A stretch of DNA of 18,284 nucleotides from an uncultured Bacilli bacterium (lineage in GTDB: Bacteria > Bacillota_I > Bacilli_A > RF39 > UBA660), in contig CAKPAL010000009.1 in assembly GCA_934132925.1 (NCBI GenBank), positions 1 through 18,284 on the forward strand. Direction: 5' to 3'. Under the pieces are notes generated by a model, which made no database searches, was not told the origin of the DNA, and saw only the letters and a list, made by a program, of their open reading frames with translations. Shown here piece by piece: positions 10,494 to 17,644 of this stretch. A program made the position numbers and the translations under genes. Each line of letters begins with the position of its first letter. Position 1 is the stretch's first letter.

Positions 10494-12012
10494 TTTTCTT
10501 ACCTACATTTTTATATAATATGTATTTTCTTTCTTTTCTACTATATCTTTCAGATACTTCATATACTTTTCGATAATTTGTTTCATTTCCTATATATGTA
10601 TTTAATATATCACTTTCTAGTAATAAATAATCAAAGTTATATTTATTTAGAAAATCTTTATAATTTATTATTCCTGATTGTAATTTAGAATACTCTAATA
10701 GAATATCTTCTTTCTTATTCATTGTTTTTATAAACACCTCAGCTCTCGGATCTAAATAACACCTATAACCACGATATTCTAAATAACCACCATCATTATA
10801 ACTTGTATATATTCTTATATCTTTTTCTTCATTATTATCTAAATAAGTAGCTACTTTTGACAATGCCATTTTATCTTCATATCTGAATTCTATGTTTATT
10901 ACCAATATTATTACAAAGAATATTAATAATATCAATGGCAATATATACTCATTTAGAAAGTCTTTCTTAACTTTGCTATTTTCTTCATGACAATAATCTT
11001 TTAAATTATAACTTAAACTAAATACACTTGCTATTCCTAAAAACATTAATCCTCTATAGTGGGATAATGTCAAATATAACGTACCTAAAAATAATAGTAA
11101 ATATCTAATATTTAATATTCTTGTCTTCCTTATATAGTAAGATATTAGAATTATAAATATGAATGCATATATTATTATACTCGTAATGTTATTTTCTAAA
11201 ACAAGTGGCTTCATTTCACCTACCAAACTATTTATATAATCCACACCATAGGAATTAAATAAATAAGTTATCGAATTTATACCATATGGATTTACTAATC
11301 CCAATAGAAGCATAATTATTGTAACTATAATAATTGGTTTTAATTCATACTTTTCTTTAGTAGTATATTTTGTATTAATTCTACCCAAATAATATGGTAA
11401 TAACATTACAAATATCATCAGCCACATTGAAGCATGTAAATTTATCATTAACACTGATATTATTGGTAAACCTAATAAATATTTTTTATTATCTTTCTTT
11501 ATATATAATTCTAATAAATATAATTCTAATAGTATTAATACAATATCAAATATATATGGTCTTGTTACTATAAACATATTTTGTATTATTGAAACTACTA
11601 AAATGGTAGTAAATAGTGATAGTTTTCTTTTATTATCGCTTATTAAAAGACACACTTTATATAATAAAATTGTTATTATTATATTAAATATTGTTGTAAA
11701 TATATACATTCCATAAATACTAAAATTATTATATATCTTATAAAAAATTATATCTGTTAACCACTGCTGAGCAATAAAATTTAGATCACTATGAATAGTA
11801 AATGGTTCAATATGCGGAAAGCCACTAGTTAATATATACTTACCTGTATTTATTAAAAACCAGAAATCATTATCTAAATTAAACTCATAAAAGCTTCTTA
11901 CTACTATTGGCAATAATAATGCTACCACTACTAACAATTTGGGTGGTTCCCATGCATGGTATTTTTTTATTACTTGTTTTATTTTTAACTTGATATTACT
12001 CTTTTTCTTCAT
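10477..12012 (-). CDS. Polytopic membrane protein, GT-C glycosyltransferase-like
   Basis: This 511-residue protein has about ten or more membrane segments up to residue 375 and an external C-terminal domain of about 135 residues. The first extracytoplasmic loop has LDNDFWFLINTGKYILTSGF (46-65), then PHIEPF and QQWL. This matches the D-x-D-x-W...TG-x-x-I...G-x-PH-x-x-P pattern of GT-C-fold membrane glycosyltransferases and related uncharacterised proteins; D49 is the likely catalytic or metal residue. The outer domain has YNDGGYLEYRGY and LDPRAEVF, also seen in such proteins. These enzymes transfer sugars from polyprenyl phosphate on the outer face. Its gene overlaps the flavoprotein upstream and gtrA downstream by 17 bases each. 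Assignment to GT-C is by topology and motif, not by a named subfamily. Confidence 0.65.
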   Translation of the reverse strand: MKKKSNIKLKIKQVIKKYHAWEPPKLLVVVALLLPIVVRSFYEFNLDNDFWFLINTGKYILTSGFPHIEPFTIHSDLNFIAQQWLTDIIFYKIYNNFSIYGMYIFTTIFNIIITILLYKVCLLISDNKRKLSLFTTILVVSIIQNMFIVTRPYIFDIVLILLELYLLELYIKKDNKKYLLGLPIISVLMINLHASMWLMIFVMLLPYYLGRINTKYTTKEKYELKPIIIVTIIMLLLGLVNPYGINSITYLFNSYGVDYINSLVGEMKPLVLENNITSIIIYAFIFIILISYYIRKTRILNIRYLLLFLGTLYLTLSHYRGLMFLGIASVFSLSYNLKDYCHEENSKVKKDFLNEYILPLILLIFFVIILVINIEFRYEDKMALSKVATYLDNNEEKDIRIYTSYNDGGYLEYRGYRCYLDPRAEVFIKTMNKKEDILLEYSKLQSGIINYKDFLNKYNFDYLLLESDILNTYIGNETNYRKVYEVSERYSRKERKYILYKNVGKKNEKDS

Positions 12013-13549
12013 GATATTGTTCCTCTGTATTTATATTCCAAATATTATCTTTACTTTCAACATTATTCAAAATATTATCTATACAAGTTATTCCACATAA
12101 CATCGAATGATCCATATTATTATATCTATGTTGACCATTTCTACCTATACAATATAAATTGTTTATATTATTTAAATATTCTCTTACTATATTAAAATCC
12201 TTATAACTATCAAAATAGGCAGGATATGCTTTTTTTATTTTTTCAACATGATAATCTATTATTTTAGTATTTTTATCAATAATATTCATTTTAGTAAGTT
12301 CCTCTACAGCTTGCTTTTTTAACTCTTCATTCGTCTTATTCCAAAAATCATCATTTTCATTACAAAAATATTCTAATCCTAATGATATTGTATTATTTAT
12401 ATCTTTTACCAAATATGGAGACCAATTATTGAATACTTGTATTCTTCCTAACTTTACATCTGTACTTTGGACATATATCCAACAATCTGGTATTATGTTA
12501 TTCAACGTCCTAATTTTAGTTTTGTTTTTTAAATTTATTTTATCTAAAACCAAGCCTACTGTAACAAAATCTCTATATGGTAAATTAACCGCTACTTCAT
12601 GAACTTTTTTTGGCACTCTTTTCATTGATAATATTAAATCCTTGATTGGCATTGAAGAAATAAAAATATCGCCTTTTAACTCTATTTCTTTACCACTATG
12701 CATACATGTAATACTTTTTATAGTATTTACTTCCTTATTTATTTTTATTACTTCATATTCTTTTAATATTTTTCCACCTAATTTTTGATATTCTTTTTCC
12801 ATTGTCTCATACATTTGACCTGGACCGTATTTTGGATAGTAATAACTTTCTATTAAAGAAGTTTCTTTTTGTTTGTTTTTTATTTTAAATAATCGGCAGA
12901 AATAGTCTTTGATTACTTCCTTAATTGAAATTCCTTTCACTCTTTGTTTTCCCCATGAAGCATCTATGTCTTTAGGATTTTTACCCCATAACTTTTCAGT
13001 ATATCCTTCAAAAAAAATACTATATAATTTTTTACCAAATCTATTTATATAAAAATTCTCTAAATTGTTTTCTTCTTTTTTTATAAAAATACTTTTGACA
13101 TAACTAAAACCACTTTCGATAGTTTTTAATAGACCTAAATTTTTGATTGTATTAAAGCTCAAATTTACTGGATATTCAAAAAACTTTTTGGAATAGTATA
13201 TTCTTGATACCCTATTTCTTACTAACAACACTCTATCTTCTTTTTCAGGATTTGGTCCGTTGTTTGAAAATTCTTTGCTGCTGTTTAATATTAAATCATC
13301 ATAGCTTCCTGTTCCCTGAATTGGTAATAGTTCTTTCCAAATATTATTTATACGTTCATCTTTAGTAAAAAATCTATGTCCTCCAAGGTCCATTCTATTT
13401 CCATTATAATTAATCGTTTTAGATATTCCACCAACTTGTTTATCTTTTTCTATGATGACCACTTCATAATCTTTACTATTCTTTAAAAGATAGTATCCCG
13501 CTGCTAAGCCCGCTGGTCCCGCTCCTATTATCATTACTTTTTTCTTCAT
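11996..13549 (-). CDS. FAD-dependent oxidoreductase, amine oxidase / UDP-galactopyranose mutase-like fold
   Basis: The 517-residue flavoprotein begins with a dinucleotide-binding fold: GAGPAG at 9-14, E34 at the end of strand 2 (VVIIEKDKQVGG) and DLGGHRFF at 54-61, typical of the NAD_binding_8/amino-oxidase superfamily that includes UDP-galactopyranose mutase, HemY and carotenoid enzymes. FFEYPVNL and a region with GYTEKLWGKNPKDID, YPKYGPGQMYE and a C-terminal YCIGRNGQHRYNNMDHS (FAD-contacting end) match a subgroup often found near polysaccharide genes. Placed first in an operon with a GT-C-like enzyme and GtrA, it probably changes a sugar (redox, epimerisation or ring change) on a nucleotide or lipid carrier. 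This role is inference. The ATG at 13549 follows AAAGGGAG. Confidence 0.82.
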   Translation of the reverse strand: MKKKVMIIGAGPAGLAAGYYLLKNSKDYEVVIIEKDKQVGGISKTINYNGNRMDLGGHRFFTKDERINNIWKELLPIQGTGSYDDLILNSSKEFSNNGPNPEKEDRVLLVRNRVSRIYYSKKFFEYPVNLSFNTIKNLGLLKTIESGFSYVKSIFIKKEENNLENFYINRFGKKLYSIFFEGYTEKLWGKNPKDIDASWGKQRVKGISIKEVIKDYFCRLFKIKNKQKETSLIESYYYPKYGPGQMYETMEKEYQKLGGKILKEYEVIKINKEVNTIKSITCMHSGKEIELKGDIFISSMPIKDLILSMKRVPKKVHEVAVNLPYRDFVTVGLVLDKINLKNKTKIRTLNNIIPDCWIYVQSTDVKLGRIQVFNNWSPYLVKDINNTISLGLEYFCNENDDFWNKTNEELKKQAVEELTKMNIIDKNTKIIDYHVEKIKKAYPAYFDSYKDFNIVREYLNNINNLYCIGRNGQHRYNNMDHSMLCGITCIDNILNNVESKDNIWNINTEEQYHEEKE

Positions 13550-13571
13550 ATTATTTTACTCCCTTTGCTTT

Positions 13572-13600
13572 ATCTTATCATACTATCATAGAATAGTAAA
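13572..13600 (-). promoter_or_regulatory. Promoter of the flavoprotein/GT-C/GtrA operon
   Basis: On the minus strand: TTTACT (13600-13595), 17 bp, TAAGAT (13577-13572). It lies between the bidirectional terminator and the flavoprotein ribosome site, so the three-gene operon has its own start. Confidence 0.6.
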
Positions 13601-13613
13601 GATTATTGCATTA

Positions 13614-13653
13614 AAAAAAGATGAAAATATCTTGTGATAAGTTTCATCTTTTT
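13614..13653. terminator. Strong bidirectional-type terminator downstream of csaA
   Basis: A 12-bp perfect stem AAAAAGATGAAA/TTTCATCTTTTT (13615-13626 with 13642-13653) has a further TATC/GATA pairing in the loop. The stem ends supply T residues in both directions. For the minus strand it closes the csaA transcript. Confidence 0.88.
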
Positions 13654-13690
13654 AAACTTTTTTATATTGTTATATGTTAATACTAACATC

Positions 13691-13765
13691 CTAACTTAAT
13701 GTTTTCATAGCTTCTTCTAGTGTATTTTTAGTTAATCCTTTTAAATCTATTTTTTCTTTTCCGCC
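13691..13765 (-). pseudogene. Short orphan reading frame or 3' gene remnant
   Basis: An uninterrupted 24-codon stretch without start codon reads GGKEKIDLKGLTKNTLEEAM and ends KTLS, stop TAG at 13693-13691. It is preceded in frame by adjacent TGA and TAA stops. The composition (charged, helix-forming) is protein-like and unlike noncoding AT-rich DNA, so it may be the eroded C-terminus of a lost gene. I do not recognise the family. An overlapping frame from ATG 13770 (MRRKRKNRFKRIN) is only 13 codons. Confidence 0.3.
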
Positions 13766-13768
13766 TCA

Positions 13769-13800
13769 TTATAGTCCGTGTTTTTTTCACGAACTTATAA
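13769..13800 (-). other. Hairpin with a seven-A loop in the csaA 3' region
   Basis: On the minus strand TTATAAGTTCGTG pairs with CACGGACTATAA (12 pairs, one G-T pair, one bulged A) around a loop of seven A. No T-run follows, so it is not a standard terminator. It lies 12 bases after the csaA stop codon. Confidence 0.5.
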
Positions 13801-13811
13801 TTCTGATATTT

Positions 13812-14138
13812 TTAGTATACTCTTTTACCATTTTCTACTTGTCTTTCTAGATTTAGTAAGACTACTCCATCCTCAGTATCTATTCCTAGTACAAGTACTT
13901 CACTAGTAACATCTCCTATTTTCATTGGACTAAAATTAGTAACAACAATTACTTGCATATTTATTAAATCTTCTGGTTTATAGACATTAGTTATTTGAGC
14001 TGAGGTTTTCTTTGTTCCTAGTTCTCCCAAGTCTATTGTTAATTTATAAGCAGGTTTTCTTGCTTTTTCGTTAACTGCTGCTTCTATTATAGTACCAACA
14101 CGCATATCTACTTTTTTAAAATCTTCTATTGTTATCAT
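13812..14138 (-). CDS. csaA: CsaA-type tRNA-binding protein
   Basis: The 108-residue single-domain protein is an EMAPII/Arc1p-like OB fold (tRNA_bind). It has DFKKVDMRVGTIIEAAVNEK (6-25), the helix KARKPAYKLTIDLGELGTKK, and the dimer-forming SAQITNVYKPEDLINMQVIV, then NFSPMKIGDVTSEVLVLG. It matches Bacillus CsaA (110 residues) in length and in the absence of a synthetase or PheT part. CsaA dimers bind tRNA and have been described as a secretion-associated chaperone. It could alternatively be a free-standing relative of the MetRS C-terminal domain, but the KxAYKLTIDLG pattern favours CsaA. The ATG at 14138 follows AAAGGAGG. It appears monocistronic, ending at the terminator at 13614-13653. Confidence 0.92.
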   Translation of the reverse strand: MITIEDFKKVDMRVGTIIEAAVNEKARKPAYKLTIDLGELGTKKTSAQITNVYKPEDLINMQVIVVTNFSPMKIGDVTSEVLVLGIDTEDGVVLLNLERQVENGKRVY

Positions 14139-14259
14139 TTTGTTCCTCCTTTGTATACCACTAGTATATCATAATAATAGCAAAGTTTCTAGTAATATTA
14201 GAATACTTGTAATTCTTTTTAGATCGTTCGCTAAACTTTTCTACATTTTATTTTATCAT

Positions 14260-14631
14260 TTACATACCACAATTAGGACAATAATGAATGTCTAATCTAC
14301 AAGAATTTTTTTCCAAAAAAACTTTTTCTGATGTTCTTATATTTCTAATTCTTGCAAGTAATTCATCATTCATTGTAAAGCCTTTAGTCATATATTCAGT
14401 TAATCTTTCATTAGCCCACTTTCTAAAATTTATATCAATATTTGAGCAAACTCGAAATCCAACCGCTACAATCATATCAAGATTATAATACAACATATTA
14501 TAAGTTTTACCATTTGATGCAACTGTTCGGAAATTCCGAACAACTGAATTTTCATCTAGTTCACCTTCTTCTAATATGTGTTTTATGTGCTCAGATATAT
14601 TAGATTTACTAGAATTGTATAATTTTACTAA
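14260..14631 (-). pseudogene. Decayed RhuM family (virulence-associated) gene fragment
   Basis: From 14631 an open frame gives SKSNISEHIKHILEEGELDE, then SVVRNFRTVASNGKTYNM, LYYNLDMIVAVGFRV, INFRKWANERLTEYMTKGF and IRNIRTSEKVFLEK. These are the conserved consecutive blocks of the RhuM/Fic-associated DNA-binding-like family (PF13310), whose complete members exceed 300 residues. Here about 110 residues of the N-terminal half survive. The initial part (the LTQxxLAxLF block) is missing, with TAA directly upstream. After the last RhuM block the frame changes to a short unrelated tail CRLDIHYCPNCGM and stops at 14260-14262. An internal ATG at 14496 could start a 78-residue peptide but has no convincing ribosome site. 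Such genes travel with phages and restriction islands, so this marks an old mobile-DNA event. Confidence 0.8.
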
Positions 14632-14703
14632 TTATTCACATATCTCTTTTTGTTTTTTTTAGTATACACCTATAGCTTATATATAATAGATATGGTTGAT
14701 ATC

Positions 14704-14736
14704 TTTATTTGAGACAATATTATTGGCTCAAATAAA
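14704..14736. repeat. Perfect 10-bp inverted repeat in the rhuM/surface-operon gap
   Basis: TTTATTTGAG (14704-14713) and CTCAAATAAA (14727-14736) flank a 13-nt loop. The adjoining TTGAGACAA also recurs as a direct repeat at about 14709-14717 and 14749-14757. No T-run follows on either side, so a terminator is unlikely. Role unknown. Confidence 0.5.
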
Positions 14737-14777
14737 CACTAATAAGACTTGAGACAAGGCTTATAGTGGACATGATA

Positions 14778-14803
14778 AAAGAAGTAAATTGTCTTACTTC
14801 TTT
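14778..14803 (-). terminator. Terminator of the collagen/beta-helix operon
   Basis: A 10-bp perfect stem AAAGAAGTAA/TTACTTCTTT (14778-14787 with 14794-14803) with a 6-nt loop is followed on the minus strand by T residues. It overlaps the last gene's stop codon (14802-14804). Confidence 0.8.
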
Positions 14804-15347
14804 AATTATCATTAAGTATTATTTGACCATCTCTAATAACTACATTTGGAAAACTAGCATCAGTTAAAGTAAAATTCCTAAGTGGAGCTTCCGGATTAGT
14901 TATCTCTACTATTTTATTCTGTTCATTCATTACAATAGATTTAACAGTATCTTCAAAAGTATGTCCACCATCACTAGTTATTTGTTTATAATATATCGTA
15001 ATACTACCTGATGTGGCAAACGGAATATTACTAAACTTAGCATTGCCATCTGTATCAGTAATTATCTCTTCAGATAGAATATTTCCAGTACTATCAGTTC
15101 TAACAAACTTAGCACCTATTACTTGTACTCCCGTTTGCGGGTTTCCTGTATCTGTTACATGAAGGGTTAATGTCCCATTAGCTTTTATAGTAAAGGCATA
15201 GGTATTAGTTCCCTCTACTATGGTAACATTTTTTGGTTCTATAGAATCAGGATCGTAGCCTTCTACTACTGCCGATACCTTATAATTACCATTAACAAGT
15301 CTTATACTTCCCTTACCATTAGTTATTGGGATAGTGTGTCTTCCCAT
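14802..15347 (-). CDS. Small beta-sandwich (carboxypeptidase-regulatory/SpaA-like) protein
   Basis: The 181-residue protein is rich in T, V, I and G and predicted all-beta. It holds two Ig/CarboxypepD-reg-like modules. The first runs from ITNGKGSIRLVNGNYKVSAV (9-28), a typical GxYxVxAxxxGY strand pattern, to about residue 60. The second starts TLTLHVTD and includes TDTDGNAKFSNIPF, the usual DGxAxFxxIP motif of Cna-B/SpaA-type domains. There is no signal peptide, membrane helix or sorting motif. The ATG at 15347 has AGGAG ten bases upstream, weaker than other starts here, and overlaps the preceding gene by 25 bases. The first module seems to begin without its opening strands, so this may be the 3' half of a gene that once included the preceding one. 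Last gene of the operon; likely a structural part of a fibre or surface assembly. Confidence 0.6.
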   Translation of the reverse strand: MGRHTIPITNGKGSIRLVNGNYKVSAVVEGYDPDSIEPKNVTIVEGTNTYAFTIKANGTLTLHVTDTGNPQTGVQVIGAKFVRTDSTGNILSEEIITDTDGNAKFSNIPFATSGSITIYYKQITSDGGHTFEDTVKSIVMNEQNKIVEITNPEAPLRNFTLTDASFPNVVIRDGQIILNDN

Positions 15348-15676
15348 AACAATATCTCTCCTCTCTTTATCTTTATATTTGCGTTGTTAGCATCTTCTAA
15401 CAAAACAGTAATAAGATGGTTTTTATTAAAATTATTATTAATATTTATACAATATATTTCATCTCTTTTAGCAATTAATGGAATAACTATTATCTTTAAT
15501 CCTGATATAATAAATAATTTATATATATCATTATTATATATTGGTATTTTAATATTATTTAAGTTAACTATTATCTCTTCATATACTATCTTATTACATT
15601 TATCTTTTAAAATTAATTTAGTTCTACCCAAATTCATTCCATCACATATTCTAATATAAATAAAATCCTTTTTCAT
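15323..15676 (-). CDS. Small beta-rich protein, possible N-terminal half of a split gene
   Basis: The 117-residue protein begins MKKDFIYIRICDGMNLGRTK and looks all-beta, with alternating hydrophobic strands (KLILKDK, KIVYEEIIV, LKIIVIPLI). HLITVLLED and GEILLWEDT near its end resemble the start of a further repeated domain that breaks off at a stop six residues later. No signal peptide: only two lysines precede an aromatic strand, not a hydrophobic leader. It follows the beta-helix gene by 15 bases with AAGGTGATTT before the ATG at 15676, so it belongs to the same operon. It overlaps the next gene in another frame. I recognise no named family; similarly organised small proteins occur beside collagen-like proteins in uncultured Bacilli (recollection, not a search). 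Confidence 0.55.
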   Translation of the reverse strand: MKKDFIYIRICDGMNLGRTKLILKDKCNKIVYEEIIVNLNNIKIPIYNNDIYKLFIISGLKIIVIPLIAKRDEIYCININNNFNKNHLITVLLEDANNANIKIKRGEILLWEDTLSQ

Positions 15677-15691
15677 AAATCACCTTACCCT

Positions 15692-17548
15692 CTATTCCTC
15701 AATACTCCAAATAACCATTGTAGAATAATCTTCATCTTTTAATAAACTCTTACTAGGACTTAATCTCAATCCCTTATCAGTAGAAAAAGTTACTTTAGAT
15801 ACTTCAACACCACCACTAGTACTAGTAGATTCATATATTAATTTCTTACTAGTTGATAATTTTACTATCTCATTATCAAACTTCTTAAAAAACAAGGAGT
15901 CTACTAGTACTTTACCATTTATTTCAATCATTGGATTAATGAAATATATATATAATTTCCAATTTGTTTTGGTAGCCCTACTATCTACTACTGTTATAAC
16001 AGTCTTATCTTTTTTATATAATGTTAATGGCTTATCTTCTCCTGGTATTGTATTAAATGGTATATTTTCTGTTACTTCTAGTAGTGTTAATTCTCCATTA
16101 AATGGTGTTGTTATTTCTCTTTTAGTGTAAATACTATTTAAACAAGTAGTTATAATATAATTAGTACCATCTATTGGTGCATCATCTAAATTAAATTCAA
16201 ATAGTCCTGTTTCATCAGTAGGAACCTCTAATTTCTTACCATCATATTCTAACCTAATATTAGTATCTTTTATGGTATATCCCGATAAGACATTAATATT
16301 ACTATTTATTGGTTGTATATTTGTTCTTATTATTCCTATTGTTAAGATTTTTTTACTTTGGAAAGTAAATTTATTTATATCTGATAATTTTGTAAGTTCT
16401 GTTTCAGTAAGGTTATGTGATGTTATAGTAGTGGTATCTTTATCAAATGTTCCTTTAATTTCTAATGGATAATTATCTTTATACCAATATAATGGTGGTA
16501 TATCTTCTAAATCACAAGCACTTGTATAATCCTTAGCTTCACTCCACATATTTATTCTACTAATTTTAAATGTATATTCTACTGGGTTATTTGTATACCA
16601 AATATTAGCATTCTTGGTATATATTTTTATATATTTAGGATTATCTATAATAATTTTTTGATTATTCCCTTTAAAATAAATATTATAGTTATCAGAAGGT
16701 GTAGTCATAAATGTATTTAGAATAGATACGCTTGCTCCTTCTTTTACTATTAAATTACCAAAGATATTCCACATTGGTATTCTCTGATGACTTTTTTCTA
16801 TAAATGTGAAGGTAGATTTTTCTTCAATTAAAACATTTCTAGCTCCATGAGTAGTTGTTTTGGCAAAGCCATTTCCTGTAGTTAATAATAGTTCTGCTCC
16901 ATGACCAATAGTTAAATCTAATCTATTAGTTCCATTCATAAGTTCTCTATCAGTAGTTATAGTTACTCTACTATTGGGAATGATTTTGACTAATGAGGGG
17001 ATAACATCATTAAAGAAAAAAATAGTATTTGTACTTGAAGTACTCGTTATAGTTGTATTTCCCTCTATTAATATTCGATTTGAATCACATACTCTTTGGG
17101 CTGATATATTATTTGTATCTGCTACTTCAATAATGGAATCTATTATTTTAGTTGTTCCATAGTAGTTGCAGGATAATTCTACTCCTCTAAAATTTATGTT
17201 ATTATATTCTACTACTACATTAGAATAATTGGGGTGTGATGGTACATAAATAACGCCATAACCATGGGATGATATTATATTCATATTTTTTAGTATAACT
17301 CTCTTATTAGTGGTACTTACTTTTATTACTTCACCCTCTGTACTTAAGTTATTGGTATATGTATATTTTGTATTGTTATAGGTTCCATCTATTATTACTT
17401 TTTCTTTAGTATTATTGATTATAGAACCACTACTCATAGTAATATCATTTCCTAAATAGATATAGGTATAGTTATTTTGTTCACTTAATACTTTATTTAA
17501 TTCTTCACTTGTTGTTACAACAACGGTATTTTCATCAATTACTTGCAC
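15692..17548 (-). CDS. Right-handed beta-helix (pectate-lyase-like) fibre or adhesin protein without signal peptide
   Basis: In this 618-residue protein residues 1-40 (VVTTSEELNKVLSEQNNYTY, then IYLGNDITMSSG) show the entry motif of pectate-lyase-like adhesive domains: a TxEEL..L start followed by IxLxxDITM. About residues 45-330 have regularly spaced short strands (VIIDGTYN, VILKNMNI, VVVEYNNINF, KIIDSIIEV, ILIEGNTTI, VLIEEKSTF, NLIVKEGASV), a parallel beta-helix. The remaining 280 residues are Ig-like, including a LEYDGKKLEVPTDETGLFEF element. The start is GTG at 17548, chosen because GAGGAG lies about eight bases upstream and the domain begins at once. No signal peptide, catalytic motif or anchor is visible. 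It follows the collagen-like gene, from which a terminator separates it; a promoter in the 90-base gap is not convincing. A tail-spike or surface-fibre role is inferred. Confidence 0.7.
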   Translation of the reverse strand: MQVIDENTVVVTTSEELNKVLSEQNNYTYIYLGNDITMSSGSIINNTKEKVIIDGTYNNTKYTYTNNLSTEGEVIKVSTTNKRVILKNMNIISSHGYGVIYVPSHPNYSNVVVEYNNINFRGVELSCNYYGTTKIIDSIIEVADTNNISAQRVCDSNRILIEGNTTITSTSSTNTIFFFNDVIPSLVKIIPNSRVTITTDRELMNGTNRLDLTIGHGAELLLTTGNGFAKTTTHGARNVLIEEKSTFTFIEKSHQRIPMWNIFGNLIVKEGASVSILNTFMTTPSDNYNIYFKGNNQKIIIDNPKYIKIYTKNANIWYTNNPVEYTFKISRINMWSEAKDYTSACDLEDIPPLYWYKDNYPLEIKGTFDKDTTTITSHNLTETELTKLSDINKFTFQSKKILTIGIIRTNIQPINSNINVLSGYTIKDTNIRLEYDGKKLEVPTDETGLFEFNLDDAPIDGTNYIITTCLNSIYTKREITTPFNGELTLLEVTENIPFNTIPGEDKPLTLYKKDKTVITVVDSRATKTNWKLYIYFINPMIEINGKVLVDSLFFKKFDNEIVKLSTSKKLIYESTSTSGGVEVSKVTFSTDKGLRLSPSKSLLKDEDYSTMVIWSIEE

Positions 17549-17617
17549 TTTATCACTCCTCTACTATAAATTATGATTATTCTTTAATAGGAAATAATTA
17601 ATATGTATGATAGTAAA

Positions 17618-17644
17618 GAAAAAAAGAATAGTTTTATCTATTCT
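17618..17644 (-). terminator. Terminator after the collagen-like gene
   Basis: On the minus strand AGAATAG (17644-17638) pairs with CTATTCT (17631-17625) around a 6-nt loop, followed by six T (17624-17619). It overlaps the stop codon of the collagen-like gene. Confidence 0.82.

Noticed and set aside
11996..13549. Calling the flavoprotein UDP-galactopyranose mutase (glf) or protoporphyrinogen oxidase.
   Set aside because: It shares the fold and FAD motifs but is longer than typical Glf (about 370-400 residues) and lacks residues I could match to either active site; only the superfamily is supported.
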